A DNA stretch of 64,000 nucleotides from Alphaproteobacteria bacterium (GCA_002690045.1 NZDE01000013.1:62001-126000); one strand, 5' to 3'. Shown: positions 45,630 to 56,498, counted from the stretch's first letter. Notes: generated by a model not told the origin, from the letters alone. Numbers and translations: made by a program.

Positions 45630-47615
45630 TTCGTTTAAATCGTAGCTTTGCTTTGGTGTTGTCGTGACTGTAGGGGCATTGTCGCTGCCGCCGAGGATTG
45701 AGCTTAATAAGCGTGAAAACCCTGATTGACCTTCTTTTTGATATGCATAAGCAGGGCTAGTATCCTCTAAACCGCGGCGCATAAGGTCTTGCCAGATGCG
45801 CGCGGGGAATGAGCCACCTGTGACGTGGTCCATTGGGGTGTTGTCATCGTTACCGAGCCAGACCGCCGTTGTGATTTTATCTGTAAAGCCAATAAACCAT
45901 GCATCGCGCGTGTCTTGAGATGTACCTGTTTTACCGTAGACATTAACGCCGTTGATCTGTGCAGCGCGCCCTGTACCATAAGTGACGGCATGATTTAGCA
46001 TGGTGTTCAGGCGTTCGACATAACGGCTTTTGGCGATGCGCGCTTGGCTGTGGCGATGATCTGTGCGGTCATATAAGACCACGCCGTCTTTTGTTAGAAT
46101 ACGTTTGATACCGTATGGCGTTACTTTTTGTCCTTCATTCATTAAGCCTGCATAGGCAGCTGTAAGCTCTATCGCGCTGATACCCGCACTGCCGAGGGCG
46201 AGGGACAGGTCACGGTTTAAGTCCGCAGTGATGCCAAATTTACGTAGCTTTTTGATGAAATTACCAAGGCCGGTTTCCAGTGTCAGGCGTACAGCGGCGG
46301 TATTCATAGACTTACTAAGGGCATCGGTCAGTGTTACTTCGCCGTAATATTTATCATTGTAATTGGCGGGTTGGTATTCGCTTTCTTGGTCAGTAATTAT
46401 GGCGTCGAGGATTTTATCATCTGGCTGCCAGCCATTTTCAAGCGCGGTTAAATATATGAATGGTTTAAGGGCAGAGCCTGATGGGCGCAAGGCTTGTGTC
46501 GCACGGTTAAACTGGCTTTGGTGATAATTTACGCCGCCGACCATGGCATAAACTGCGCCGTCGCGGCCCAATGATAATGTCGCGCCCTGTGAAAATTTAC
46601 GTTCTTCACCATGGCTTGTCACCGCTTGGTTTAATGCGCCTTGTGATGCGTTTTGCAGTTCAGGGTCAAGGGTGGTTTCAATGATAATGTGTTCTTCTGG
46701 CATAGAGATTAGTTTGGCTGCTTCGCTCATAATCCAGTCGGCGAAATAACGGCCGCTATCGGCATCAATTGGGCGTGGCTTAGGACGCGTGACGCTCAGG
46801 CCTGCCTGCATTTCAGCTTCGCTACGGGTGATGTAGCCCTCCTCAACCATGGCGTTGAGGACGAGGCGGCCGCGCTTTTGTGCCAGGGCAAGGTTGTTGG
46901 TTGGTGCATAGCGTGATGGCGCTTTGAGTAACCCTGCCAGAATAGCCGCTTCGCCAAGGTTTAGGTCTTGCGTTGATTTATCAAAGTAGGTGTTGGCAGC
47001 GGCTTCTATACCATAAGCGCCCGCACCGAAATAAACACGATTAAGATAAGCGCTGAGGATTTCGTCTTTCGTTAATGTTCGCTCAAGCCAGAGGGCGAGG
47101 AGAGCTTCTTGCACCTTACGTTTTAAGCTACGTTGATGACTTAAAAATAAGTTCTTTGCCAATTGCTGTGTGATGGTAGACCCACCAGCAAGGCGCCCAC
47201 CACGGAAGACTTTGGTATAAATCGCGCGCGCAATACCCTGCGGGTCGATACCGAAATGCGTATAAAAGCGGCGGTCTTCAATAGATATGAAAGCATGTCG
47301 AACATAATTCGGTACGTCTTGTATCTGAATTGTGAGGCCACGTAGTTCGCCAATGCGCGTGATTTGGCTATCATCATTGGCAAGGATGGTAATCGCGGCA
47401 CGATGTTCAAATTCGACGTTCTTGGTAATCGCGGGCAGTTCACGGGCATACCATGCCGTTAAGCAGATAACGCCAAGCGCGCCCCAAAGGCCGAGTAAGA
47501 TGCCAAATTTAAACAGCTTCGTAAAAAGCGCCCATAGTGAAGGGCGCGTTTTTTTTGTTTTTGATGCGGACTTCCTTTTGGATGGTGATTTTGCTTTGGT
47601 TTTTTTCTTGCTCAT
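45627..47615 (-). CDS. mrcA: Class A penicillin-binding protein 1A
   Basis: 662 aa bifunctional peptidoglycan synthase. A Lys/Ser-rich cytoplasmic tail and one membrane helix (~35-55) come first. The glycosyltransferase domain has the catalytic Glu in IEDRRFYTHFGID and the block GGSTITQQLAKNLFL. The transpeptidase domain has the serine motif SALK, SKSMN and KTGTSQ. It resembles the PBP1A/PbpC group; no C-terminal PbpC domain is present. A Ser-rich tail follows. Confidence 0.93.
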   Translation of the reverse strand: MSKKKTKAKSPSKRKSASKTKKTRPSLWALFTKLFKFGILLGLWGALGVICLTAWYARELPAITKNVEFEHRAAITILANDDSQITRIGELRGLTIQIQDVPNYVRHAFISIEDRRFYTHFGIDPQGIARAIYTKVFRGGRLAGGSTITQQLAKNLFLSHQRSLKRKVQEALLALWLERTLTKDEILSAYLNRVYFGAGAYGIEAAANTYFDKSTQDLNLGEAAILAGLLKAPSRYAPTNNLALAQKRGRLVLNAMVEEGYITRSEAEMQAGLSVTRPKPRPIDADSGRYFADWIMSEAAKLISMPEEHIIIETTLDPELQNASQGALNQAVTSHGEERKFSQGATLSLGRDGAVYAMVGGVNYHQSQFNRATQALRPSGSALKPFIYLTALENGWQPDDKILDAIITDQESEYQPANYNDKYYGEVTLTDALSKSMNTAAVRLTLETGLGNFIKKLRKFGITADLNRDLSLALGSAGISAIELTAAYAGLMNEGQKVTPYGIKRILTKDGVVLYDRTDHRHSQARIAKSRYVERLNTMLNHAVTYGTGRAAQINGVNVYGKTGTSQDTRDAWFIGFTDKITTAVWLGNDDNTPMDHVTGGSFPARIWQDLMRRGLEDTSPAYAYQKEGQSGFSRLLSSILGGSDNAPTVTTTPKQSYDLNE

Positions 47616-47654
47616 AGTTTCACTTTACAGCATTTTAGGCATCGGCCTGTTGTA

Positions 47655-49082
47655 TTACACGAGAAGCAAAGCGGCAAGCCCCAGAAAGGCAAAGAAGCCG
47701 ATAACATCTGTCGCGGTGGTCAAAATAACGGTTGATGATATGGCAGGGTCTGACCCCATGCGGTCGAGCATGATGGGGATGCCTGCGCCGAATAGACCCG
47801 CGATAAGTAGGTTAATAATCATTGCCGCGGCAATGACGCCGCCGAGCATAATGTCTTGGAACCATAAAGTCGCTGCCGCGCCGATAAGAATGGCGAATAG
47901 CGCGCCGTTAATGAAACCAACCAAGGTCTCCTTCCAAATGATACGCATTGTATTTGAACGGGTAAGCTCTTTGGTGGAAAGGGCGCGTACAGCAACGGTT
48001 AGCGCCTGCGTGCCTGCATTACCGCCCATGGATGCGACAATCGGCATCAAAATGGCAAGGGCAACGACTTTTTCGATGGTTGTTTCAAACAGCGCGATGA
48101 CCATAGATGCGAATATCGCAGTTAGCAAGTTGACGAACAGCCAACGGAAACGTGACCCTGTGGTCGATAGGACGGCGCGGTATAAATCGTCTTCCTCAAT
48201 ACCACCGAGTTTCAAGAAGTCTTCTTCGGCTTCTTCGTCGATAACGTGGATGACGTCATCAACTGTGACCACACCTATTAAGCGGCCATTGTCATCAACA
48301 ACAGGGGCGGATGCGATGTTTTCACGGCGGAAAATACGCGCCACGTCTTCTTGGTCGCTATCCGCGGGAATGGCGTGAATATCATCTAGGGTCAGGCTTT
48401 CAAGTTTTTCTGAGCGCTTAGCTTTAATCAGGCGGCTCAATGGAATTTCGCCTGCAACATGATATGTTGGTGTAATAACAAAAATATCGAAGAATTCATC
48501 TGGGATTTCTTCGGCGGCGGCACGTAAATAGTCAATGGTTTTACCTACGGTCCAGAATTGTGGGATTGCCACAAATTCGCGCTGCATCAAACGACCGGCG
48601 GAATCCTCGGGAAAGTTTAGGCCTTCTTTCAATTCCATACGGGTTTTGGCAGAAAGCTGGCGGATGATTTCATCCTGACGTTCTTCTTCTAGCGAGATGA
48701 TCAAATCAAGCGCATCGTCACTATCGAGCTCATCAACGATATTTGCCACTTGTTCCGTTGGCAGCAGGTCAATAATTTCAGGGCGTAAGTCGTGATCTAT
48801 TTCTGCATAAACATTTGGATCAAAGCTTTCGCCATGTTGATTGATGAGGTTCTCGCGCTGGTCTGTATGAAGCTTGGCAAATAAGTCCGCAATGTCAGCA
48901 TTGCGCATTTCATCAAGCAAGCCTTGCAGCGGTTTTTTTGCGTCTTTACCAGCATCAAGAAGTGCTGTGACGGCCTTTACCTGCGCGTCTTGTAGGCCGA
49001 ATAGGGGATTGTCTTGGACGTTTTTTTTGTCTTCGTCCAATTCTTCGGCAGTGTCTTTTATGAGATCGCTGTCTGAAGTCAT
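47655..49082 (-). CDS. mgtE: Magnesium transporter MgtE
   Basis: 475 aa Mg2+ channel of the inner membrane. A superhelical N-domain (~30-150: IADLFAKLHTDQR, DLLPTEQVANIVDEL) is followed by two CBS domains (~150-285) with DNGRLIGVVTVDDVIHVID. Five helices (~300-475) contain the pore signature MPIVASMGGNAGTQ. Length is normal for the family. Upstream ribosome site GGGTAAGGG is close to the ATG. It lies 39 bases from the PBP1A gene. Confidence 0.96.
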   Translation of the reverse strand: MTSDSDLIKDTAEELDEDKKNVQDNPLFGLQDAQVKAVTALLDAGKDAKKPLQGLLDEMRNADIADLFAKLHTDQRENLINQHGESFDPNVYAEIDHDLRPEIIDLLPTEQVANIVDELDSDDALDLIISLEEERQDEIIRQLSAKTRMELKEGLNFPEDSAGRLMQREFVAIPQFWTVGKTIDYLRAAAEEIPDEFFDIFVITPTYHVAGEIPLSRLIKAKRSEKLESLTLDDIHAIPADSDQEDVARIFRRENIASAPVVDDNGRLIGVVTVDDVIHVIDEEAEEDFLKLGGIEEDDLYRAVLSTTGSRFRWLFVNLLTAIFASMVIALFETTIEKVVALAILMPIVASMGGNAGTQALTVAVRALSTKELTRSNTMRIIWKETLVGFINGALFAILIGAAATLWFQDIMLGGVIAAAMIINLLIAGLFGAGIPIMLDRMGSDPAISSTVILTTATDVIGFFAFLGLAALLLV

Positions 49083-49232
49083 CCCTTACCCTAAAGTTTA
49101 TTTAATGATTTGTATTGATTATTTTCGCAAGATTTATAGCAGTTTTTCGTAAGTCATGCAAGGGCATAAGGCAAAGCCTTCTTCACATATGCGCAAAGAA
49201 GGCTTTGGTTTTATTCTTATAATATCCGCGTA

Positions 49233-51560
49233 TTAAGCTGATGCTTGTGACTTTGTAAATAATGTCTTTTGTACAACATTATCACGTTTTTGTTCAGCGA
49301 CTTGCGCAGAAATTGTTGCCATAGCTGTCATATTGACAATGCCGCGTGTTGACATGGATGGTGTCACAATGTGGATTGGTAGGCGCGCCCCGAGGATCAT
49401 CGGGCCTATAGATATACCATCCGTCATTGCTTTGGTCATGTTTAAACCGACATTTGCCGCGTCAAGATTTGGCATGACAAGTAGGTTAGCGTTATCTTTT
49501 AATGTTGAATTTGGCATGACTTCTTGGCGAACCGTTTCGCGCAAAGCGACGTCTGCGTGCATCTCACCATCTATTTCGAGTGTTGGATCACGCTCTTTGA
49601 TGATGCGGCAAGCTTCGGCCATACGTACGGCGCTTTCACTATCGCGGCTACCAAAGTTTGAGTGTGTTACAAGCGCGACTTTAGGGACGATACCGAAGCG
49701 GCGTACTTCTTCGGCGGCTTGCAGTGTGTTCTCAACAATTTCATCAACGGTTGGGCATACATTTACATGTGTGTCGGTCATGAAAATGGTGCTTTTATTT
49801 GTGATGAGTGCTGTAAGCGCAGAAAGGTTTTTTGCCTCTTTGTGTACGCCAATAATATCGTAAACATGTTTTAGGTGATCTTTAAATCGGCCATAAGCAC
49901 CGCAAATAACGGCATCTGCATCACCTTTATGTAGCATAAGGGCGCCAATTACTGTTGTATCGGTGCGGACAAGTGTTTTAGCGTATGCTGGCGTAACGCC
50001 GCGGCGTTCCAATAACTCATGATAGGTTGCCCAATAATCACGGTAACGTGAATCTTTCTCTGGGTCGCAAAGCTCGTAATCTTTACCTTCTTCAAGGCGT
50101 AGGCGCAATTTTTTGATGCGCATGTCGACGACTTTGCGGCGGCCAATGATGATTGGCTTTGCAATGCCGTCATCAACGGCCGTTTGAATGGCGCGCAGGA
50201 CTTTTTCTTCTTCGCCTTCACAATATGCGACGCGTTTCGGGTTTTGTTTTGCCTTGGAGAATATTGGGCGCATAACCATGCTGGTTTTGATGGTATGTGC
50301 CTGTAGGCTTTCTTTGTAAGCGTTCAAGTCGGTAATCGGACGCGTTGCAACGCCGCTATTCATCGCAGCTTCGGCAACTTTAGGCGGAAGTTCAACGATA
50401 AGGCGAGGGTCAAAGGGCTTCGGAATAAGATATTCAGGACCAAATTCCAATTGTTCGTCTTCATAGACGCTTGCGACTTCTGCGTCGGCTTCTTTGCGTG
50501 CGAGCTCGGCGATTGCTTTTACGCAGGCAAGTTTCATTTCTTCGTTAATCGCAGTTGCGCCAACGTCCAACGCGCCGCGGAAGATGAATGGGAAGCATAA
50601 CACATTGTTTACTTGGTTCGGGAAGTCTGAACGGCCAGTACAGATAATAGCCTCGGGTTGCACTTCACGGACAAGTTCAGGCATGATTTCAGGCGTTGGA
50701 TTGGCAAGTGTCATGACCAAAGGTGCTTTTGACATGCTTGCAATTTGGTCTTGGCTTACCGCGCCAGGGCCAGAAAGGCCAAGGAACACATCCGCACCGT
50801 TGATCGCTTCGTCTAGTGAACGTGCCTCTGTATCATTGGCAAATTTTTCTTTGGCTTTATCCATGCCTTCGTTGCGACCTTTATAAATTGGGCCGTTACG
50901 GTCACAGACGATAATGTTTTCTTTCGGCAGTCCCATTTCATGAATGATAGTCAGGCAGGCAATGGCCGATGCACCCGCGCCAGAAGCAACGAGTTTGATG
51001 TCTTTGATATTGCGGCCTGTATAGTGCAGCCAGTTGGTGAAGGCTGCGCCGACAATAATGGCTGTGCCGTGTTGGTCATCATGGAAAACCGGAATGTTCA
51101 TTTTTTCGCGCAGGCGCTCTTCAATTTCAAAACATTCTGGCGCTTTGATGTCTTCAAGGTTAATGCCACCAAAAGATGGCTCAAGGCGTGCGACAGTATC
51201 AACAAAGGCATCAACATCTAGCTCGTCGATTTCAATGTCTACTGAATCTAAATTTGCGAATTTTTTGAAAAGGACGGATTTCCCTTCCATAACAGGCTTG
51301 GATGCCAGTGCGCCAATTGCGCCGAGGCCAAGGACGGCTGTACCATTGGTAATTACGGCAACCATATTGCCGCGTGATGTATAATCAAGCGCCTTTAATG
51401 GGTCGGCGGCGATTTCTTCACATGGTGCGGCAACACCAGGGGAATAGGCAAGGGCCAAGTCTTTGGCCGTCGCCATCGCTTTTGTCGGTGTTATGGCTAT
51501 TTTACCCGGCTTTGGGTTTTTGTGATAATCAAGGGCGGATTCGCGTAGGCTATCTTTCAT
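49233..51560 (-). CDS. maeB: NADP-malic enzyme with phosphotransacetylase domain
   Basis: 775 aa fusion. The N-terminal ~430 residues are malic enzyme ([40 protein letters not shown]), converting malate to pyruvate plus CO2. The C-terminal ~340 residues are a phosphate acetyltransferase-like domain ([31 protein letters not shown]), regarded in this family as regulatory by acetyl-CoA. The domain order is standard for alphaproteobacterial MaeB. GAAGAGAG precedes the ATG. Confidence 0.97.
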   Translation of the reverse strand: MKDSLRESALDYHKNPKPGKIAITPTKAMATAKDLALAYSPGVAAPCEEIAADPLKALDYTSRGNMVAVITNGTAVLGLGAIGALASKPVMEGKSVLFKKFANLDSVDIEIDELDVDAFVDTVARLEPSFGGINLEDIKAPECFEIEERLREKMNIPVFHDDQHGTAIIVGAAFTNWLHYTGRNIKDIKLVASGAGASAIACLTIIHEMGLPKENIIVCDRNGPIYKGRNEGMDKAKEKFANDTEARSLDEAINGADVFLGLSGPGAVSQDQIASMSKAPLVMTLANPTPEIMPELVREVQPEAIICTGRSDFPNQVNNVLCFPFIFRGALDVGATAINEEMKLACVKAIAELARKEADAEVASVYEDEQLEFGPEYLIPKPFDPRLIVELPPKVAEAAMNSGVATRPITDLNAYKESLQAHTIKTSMVMRPIFSKAKQNPKRVAYCEGEEEKVLRAIQTAVDDGIAKPIIIGRRKVVDMRIKKLRLRLEEGKDYELCDPEKDSRYRDYWATYHELLERRGVTPAYAKTLVRTDTTVIGALMLHKGDADAVICGAYGRFKDHLKHVYDIIGVHKEAKNLSALTALITNKSTIFMTDTHVNVCPTVDEIVENTLQAAEEVRRFGIVPKVALVTHSNFGSRDSESAVRMAEACRIIKERDPTLEIDGEMHADVALRETVRQEVMPNSTLKDNANLLVMPNLDAANVGLNMTKAMTDGISIGPMILGARLPIHIVTPSMSTRGIVNMTAMATISAQVAEQKRDNVVQKTLFTKSQASA

Positions 51561-51786
51561 TTAGGCGCTCTCTTCAAGGCTATATTTTAATACACTCTAT
51601 TACATGTAACGAATTACATATCGTTTTTTAACAAATGCCAGTAATTGCGGCAAGTGAATGTTCCGCATAGCAGCCCTTCAACCGCAAAATTCTATGCTGG
51701 ACTGCACAAAAAGATCAATATAGCGCCTCTATACGCCAGAAATATTTAGGGATATAATAGAAACCGTTAATCGTTAGGAGCATAAC

Positions 51787-52980
51787 ATGAAAATCCGCAA
51801 TTCTATCCAAGATATCAAAGATGAAATTACCGCTTATAGACGTTCGTTGCATCAGCACCCACAAACGTCATATGAAGAAGAGTTTGCATCTGGCCTTGTG
51901 CGTGACAAGTTGAGCGAATGGGGCATTACTTTTGAGGACAAAATCGCGGTAACAGGGATAGTGGCAACAATAGAAGGTGAAACAAATAATAGTGGTAAGG
52001 TTATTGGTCTGCGCGCAGATATGGATGCGCTTGATATTATTGAAGATGTAACGGGCAAGCCGCATGCGTCAAAAATACCAGGCAAAATGCATGGCTGCGG
52101 GCATGATGGGCATACTGCGATGCTGCTCGGCGCGGCAAAATACCTAAAAGAAAATCGTAATTTTGATGGTAAGGTGCATTTGATTTTTCAGCCTGCTGAA
52201 GAGGGTGCAGGCGGTGCGCATAAAATGATTGAAGAAGGGCTTTTTAAACGCTTCCCGATGGATGCTGTATATGGCCTTCATAACTGGCCGAAACTGCCCA
52301 AGGGTAAAATTGCGATGCGTAGCGGGCCAATTATGGCTGCGGCAGAACGTTTTGATATTCAAATTAGCGGTACGGGTGGTCATGCGGCCATGCCCCATAA
52401 AACGATTGATCCAATCATTATCGGGACGCAAATTGTCACGGCACTACAAACATTAGTGAGCCGTACAGCTGATCCGCTCGACCCTGTGGTGATTTCCATT
52501 ACAAATTTTAATGCGGGGACGGGCGCGTTTAATGTGATTCCTGATAGTGCGCATTTAAGTGGTACTTTGCGTGCATTTACCCCTGAAATGCGCAGCAACA
52601 TGATGCAGCGTATCCACGAAGTAGCGGCTGATACAGCAAAAATGTTGGGTGGTTCAGCGATTTGTGAATTTGCCGCGGGCGGATATGACCCGACTATCAA
52701 TACAGCGGCAGAAACCGCGCAATGTGCGGATATTGCCAAAGCGCTCGTTGGTGAAGATCTTGTTGATACAGATGTTACCCCGTCAATGGGCGCAGAAGAT
52801 TTTGGCGCGATGCTGCAGGCTGTACCTGGATGCTATATTTGGATGGGGCAGGGCGAAGCGGATGAAACATCTCACCATAACCAAGGTCTACACACGCCGC
52901 AATATGACTTTAATGACGATATTATTCCGCTCGGCATTGAATATTGGGTGCGCGTTGTGGAGAACACTTTAGGTCGATAA
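51787..52980 (+). CDS. M20 family amidohydrolase (hippurate hydrolase-like)
   Basis: 397 aa metal-dependent peptidase/amidohydrolase. Metal ligands and base lie in MHGCGHDGHTAMLLG, FQPAEEGAGGA and GLHNWPKLP. The dimerisation domain contains GTGGHAAMPHKTIDP, and the C-terminus has DVTPSMGAEDFG. This places it in the HipO/amhX group that cleaves N-acylated amino acids. Cytoplasmic, no signal. GGAG before ATG. Exact substrate cannot be told. Confidence 0.93.
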   Translation: MKIRNSIQDIKDEITAYRRSLHQHPQTSYEEEFASGLVRDKLSEWGITFEDKIAVTGIVATIEGETNNSGKVIGLRADMDALDIIEDVTGKPHASKIPGKMHGCGHDGHTAMLLGAAKYLKENRNFDGKVHLIFQPAEEGAGGAHKMIEEGLFKRFPMDAVYGLHNWPKLPKGKIAMRSGPIMAAAERFDIQISGTGGHAAMPHKTIDPIIIGTQIVTALQTLVSRTADPLDPVVISITNFNAGTGAFNVIPDSAHLSGTLRAFTPEMRSNMMQRIHEVAADTAKMLGGSAICEFAAGGYDPTINTAAETAQCADIAKALVGEDLVDTDVTPSMGAEDFGAMLQAVPGCYIWMGQGEADETSHHNQGLHTPQYDFNDDIIPLGIEYWVRVVENTLGR

Positions 52981-52998
52981 CATTTATATTTGAAAAAA

Positions 52999-53086
52999 TG
53001 GTGCGGCCGAGAAGACTCGAACTTCCACGGGATTACCTCCCACCAGATCCTTAGTCTGACGCGTCTACCAATTCCGCCACGGCCGC
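52999..53086 (-). tRNA. tRNA-Leu, anticodon read as AAG
   Basis: 88 bases with CCA encoded. Acceptor arms GCGGCCG and CGGCCGC pair perfectly, the D-arm is of the Leu type (GGAATTGGTAGACGC), there is a long variable arm (TGGGAGGTAATCCCG), and the T-arm contains TTCGAGT. Anticodon stem TCAGA/TCTGG encloses the seven-base loop CTAAGGA, so position 33 is U, the anticodon is AAG (53052-53050) and G37 follows, as expected for CUN-leucine tRNAs. A34 outside tRNA-Arg is unusual in bacteria. Confidence 0.95.
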
Positions 53087-53182
53087 ACTTGCACTATGTG
53101 ACTTAGTAGGCTATGTGAAATAGCAAAAGATTTTTATTCGTGCAAGTAAAATATTGCGCGTTTTATTAAAAAAGGATGATCT

Positions 53183-53854
53183 ATGGAGTATATCGTTTCG
53201 TCAGGGCACGTTGAATATCAAGATGCGCATGATTTTATGGAACAGCGCGTTGCGGCCATTCGCGATGGCGCGGCCGATGAGGCTATGTGGCTTTTGGAGC
53301 ATCCTGCATTATATACGGCAGGTAGTAGTGCAAAGGATGATGATTTGCTTGATGCGCGCTTTCCTGTTTATCAAACGGGGCGCGGCGGGCAATATACCTA
53401 TCATGGGCCGGGGCAGCGTGTTGGTTATGTGATGCTTGACCTGAAAGCGCGACAATCTGCGCCAGATGTTAAGGCGTTTATTTGTAAATTGGAAGAATGG
53501 CTTATTCGCACATTGGCTGAATTTGGCATTAAAGGTGAGCGGCGTGAAGGGCGCGTGGGGATTTGGGTGGACTTGAAGCCCTATGGCCGCGTAGGGGAGG
53601 CAAAAATCGCTGCGATTGGCGTGCGTATTCGTCGCTGGGTGACATTTCACGGTGTGTCTTTGAATTTAGACCCTGATCTTGACCATTTTAATGGCATTGT
53701 TCCATGTGGTTTGGCCGCGTTCGGCGTGACTTCACTCAAGGATTTGGGGGTATCTTTCACGAAAGAAGCGGTTGACGAGGCGTTAAGGCGCAATTTTTCA
53801 GCTGTGTTTGATGGCGGTGCCATAGAAACGCCAAGGTGCACGCAGCACAAATAG
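53183..53854 (+). CDS. lipB: Octanoyltransferase LipB
   Basis: 223 aa. Transfers octanoyl groups from acyl carrier protein to lipoyl domains. The family signature [20 protein letters not shown], the lysine in [11 protein letters not shown], and the catalytic cysteine in [14 protein letters not shown] are all present. The N-terminus ([20 protein letters not shown]) fits. AAAGGATGAT precedes the ATG. Confidence 0.95.
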   Translation: MEYIVSSGHVEYQDAHDFMEQRVAAIRDGAADEAMWLLEHPALYTAGSSAKDDDLLDARFPVYQTGRGGQYTYHGPGQRVGYVMLDLKARQSAPDVKAFICKLEEWLIRTLAEFGIKGERREGRVGIWVDLKPYGRVGEAKIAAIGVRIRRWVTFHGVSLNLDPDLDHFNGIVPCGLAAFGVTSLKDLGVSFTKEAVDEALRRNFSAVFDGGAIETPRCTQHK

Positions 53855-53910
53855 CCCACATTCATTCATGTCGGCGTAATAAAGGATTTAAGCTAAGTAT
53901 TACACTTCGC

Positions 53911-54384
53911 TTATGTCGAGACGGAGACCTCTCCACCCTTCGAAGACGATGGTGTTACTGACTGCGTCACAGCGGCATATTCAGATGCACCGGCTTGTGC
54001 CGAGATCTTTGGTGCTGCCTGTGAAGGTTCAGATAATTCCAGCGTAATGGCTTTCGGCGCAAAATCTGCTTGAGATGATGTTAACGCCGCGGCTGACACA
54101 GATTGCTTTACTTCTGCTCCTGCAGAAGGTGTTGCACTGCGCTTAGCGCCAAGCTCTGGTGGAATTTGTCTTTGCACGTCGCCAGTGTTGTTATCACGAA
54201 TCTGAAGAATCGCTTGTCCTCTGGCAAGGTGTACATATGGGCTAATATAAGGTGCGGAAGCACTTGTTGTGACTGTGGGAGCCACATCAACGGCTTTGGA
54301 CGCGCCTTTATCTATACGGATGTTGTCTGCACTTACCTTTAATAATGGTGCGTTAGAGACAACAGAGTTTACTGCTTCTAACAT
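53911..54384 (-). CDS. FlaG-like flagellar protein
   Basis: 157 aa, Ala/Ser/Thr-rich and probably largely disordered. The central block YISPYVHLARGQAILQIRDN followed by TGDVQRQIPPE matches the pattern of FlaG-type and related alphaproteobacterial flagellar proteins. It diverges from fliF. Function in this group is not established; FlaG proteins elsewhere affect filament length. No signal peptide. AGGAAAAAC lies ahead of the ATG. Confidence 0.65.
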   Translation of the reverse strand: MLEAVNSVVSNAPLLKVSADNIRIDKGASKAVDVAPTVTTSASAPYISPYVHLARGQAILQIRDNNTGDVQRQIPPELGAKRSATPSAGAEVKQSVSAAALTSSQADFAPKAITLELSEPSQAAPKISAQAGASEYAAVTQSVTPSSSKGGEVSVST

Positions 54385-54815
54385 TGGTTTTTCCTAACCT
54401 TTCTAGGGCATCAATTCTTGATGGCCTGTTAATATGTGCCCAGCTCCCCAGCTAGGTACAATACCCTAATATCAATTATAGGTAGATTTACCCGTTTAAG
54501 TCAAGTTTTTTATAAACTTTAGGTGAATAAAACATAAAATTCTATGTTTTAATGCCGTTAAAATCGCATTGTAAGGTGGTAACGCCGTAAAAAACAATGT
54601 ATACTATATTAGAGTAAGTTTTTGTAACTTTATTTTATCGTGGGTTTAGGTAGGTAAAGCTTTTGCAAAAACAATCGTTTACTTTTGTTTTGGGTGCGTG
54701 GAGTAGTGTGGCCTGAACATTCTTTGAGAAGCCTTAGGCGTCCTGCTTTGTGGCTGTTTCATGACCGTGGTTGGGGAATAAATTATTGTATAAGTAGCTG
54801 GAGCAGGTACAAGAC
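54385..54815. other. Divergent intergenic region FlaG-like / fliF
   Basis: 431 bases, AT-rich in the middle, with a sigma54-type promoter candidate at 54651-54669 and about 140 bases of fliF leader. No gene seen. Confidence 0.55.
54651..54669 (+). promoter_or_regulatory. Candidate sigma54 promoter of fliF
   Basis: GG (54653-54654) and GC (54665-54666) are separated by exactly 10 bases, with TTTGCAAAA around the -12 element. The -24 side is AGGTAA instead of TGGCAC. The encoded FlbD is a sigma54 activator, which makes the match more credible. Confidence 0.4.
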
Positions 54816-56498
54816 GTGAATGGATTTTTAGATGTAATAAAACAAATTGGCCCGGCGCGCCTCGGTATAATGGGCGGCGTTGTTTTGGCGCTGCTTGCTT
54901 TCTTCGTATTTGTTTCGTTACGCGTATCTACCCCAGACTATTCGCTATTATACCGCGATTTGTCTTCTGCGGATGCAGGGCAGGTTGCTGCCGCGCTTGA
55001 AGTGGCTCAGATTCCTTATCAAATATCCCAAGATGGCAGCTCTGTCTTAGCGCCAGAAGATCAAGTCGGTCGTGCACGCATGCTGCTTGCGGAGCAAGGT
55101 TTGCCGAATGGCGGGTCTATGGGCTATGAGATTTTCGATAAGCAATCTGGCTTTGGCACAACAAATTTTGTGCAAAATGTAAATCAGGTACGTGCGCTTG
55201 AGGGGGAATTGTCGCGTACCATTATTTCTCTTTCTCCTATACGAAGTGCGCGTGTGCATTTGGTTTTGCCAAAACGTGAATTGTTTAGCCGTGAGAGCCT
55301 TCCGGCTTCGGCAAGTGTGTTCCTTGGTCTTGTGCCTGGTAATAGTTTGTCACGTGAACAGGTCGTGTCTATTCAGTCGCTGGTCGCATCAGCAGTGCCT
55401 CAGTTAAAGGCTGATGATGTGTCTATTGTTGATAGTAATGGTAATTTATTGGCGCGTGGCGGTGAAGATGGCGATGCGTTGCTAACGCAGCGCGGCGAAG
55501 AAATGCGCCGCAGCTATGAGCGCCGCGTACAAAACAACATTGAAGAGCTTGTCGGTAATGTTGTTGGCTACAATAAAGTGCGCGCGAACGTGACTGTCGA
55601 CTTGAAATTTGATCGTGTCAGCACAAATCAAGAATTATATGATCCTGAAGGTCAGGTTGTTCGTTCAACGCAAACTGTTGAAGAAAGTGACCGTGAGCGC
55701 GCCCCGCAGAACCAGGGCGTAACTGTTGAAAATAATTTGCCCGGCATTGGTGGTGATTTGTTGGGGATGGATTCGCCAACGCAGGAGGCTTCGCGCGTTG
55801 AGGAAACTACAAATTATGAGATTTCCAAAACCATACGCAGTACAGTTAGCGAAGTTGGTGAAGTGAATAAGCTATCTATTGCTGTTCTGATTGATGGTTC
55901 TTATGTGATGGATGAAGAGGGCAATAAAACGTACTCCCCCCGTACGCAGCAGCAGTTAGACCAGATATATGCGCTTGTGCGCTCCGCCGTTGGTTTTGAT
56001 GAGGCGCGTGGTGATTCCCTCGAAGTTATTAACATGCAATTTGCTGAAGTCGAAATTGGTGATATTGAGCAAACAGATACTATATTAGGATTTGCGAAGG
56101 ATGATCTGTTGGAGACGGCAGAAGTTCTTACGGTTGCCGTTATGATTATTTTGGTTGTCTTGCTTGTGCTGCAGCCAATGATTGGGCGTTTAATAAGCGC
56201 AGGTGCAGCTGAAGGTGAAGATGAAGGTTCAATTGCGATTGAAAATGAACTTCTGGGGTCTGGAACATCGCAGCAGATGTTAGCGTCACCTGGGCCAACT
56301 GGGGCGGGCGGCGCAGAGATGCCAATGGGCGAGCTAGATTTTGATAGCACAGATGAAGAGGATGTCGATATGATCAGTATGGATCGAATCGCAGGCCAGG
56401 TGAAGGCGTCATCTGTTAAGAAGGTTGAAGACATCATTGATCAATATCCAAACGAAGCAGTGACCGTATTGCGCGGATGGATGGAGCAGGATAATTAA
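54816..56498 (+). CDS. fliF: Flagellar MS-ring protein FliF
   Basis: 560 aa. It forms the membrane ring onto which rotor and export apparatus assemble. It has membrane helices near ~18-36 and ~447-467. The ring-building motifs DYSLLYRDLSSADAGQVAAA (first part of the domain) and LEGELSRTIISLSPIRSARVHL lie between them. The C-terminal cytoplasmic tail that binds FliG ends VTVLRGWMEQD. Starts at GTG 54816. First gene of the run to flbD. Confidence 0.97.
   Translation: MNGFLDVIKQIGPARLGIMGGVVLALLAFFVFVSLRVSTPDYSLLYRDLSSADAGQVAAALEVAQIPYQISQDGSSVLAPEDQVGRARMLLAEQGLPNGGSMGYEIFDKQSGFGTTNFVQNVNQVRALEGELSRTIISLSPIRSARVHLVLPKRELFSRESLPASASVFLGLVPGNSLSREQVVSIQSLVASAVPQLKADDVSIVDSNGNLLARGGEDGDALLTQRGEEMRRSYERRVQNNIEELVGNVVGYNKVRANVTVDLKFDRVSTNQELYDPEGQVVRSTQTVEESDRERAPQNQGVTVENNLPGIGGDLLGMDSPTQEASRVEETTNYEISKTIRSTVSEVGEVNKLSIAVLIDGSYVMDEEGNKTYSPRTQQQLDQIYALVRSAVGFDEARGDSLEVINMQFAEVEIGDIEQTDTILGFAKDDLLETAEVLTVAVMIILVVLLVLQPMIGRLISAGAAEGEDEGSIAIENELLGSGTSQQMLASPGPTGAGGAEMPMGELDFDSTDEEDVDMISMDRIAGQVKASSVKKVEDIIDQYPNEAVTVLRGWMEQDN

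Noticed and set aside
54549-54561. TTAA-N5-TTAA as a CtrA box before fliF
   Set aside because: CtrA sites need seven bases between the half sites; here there are five.
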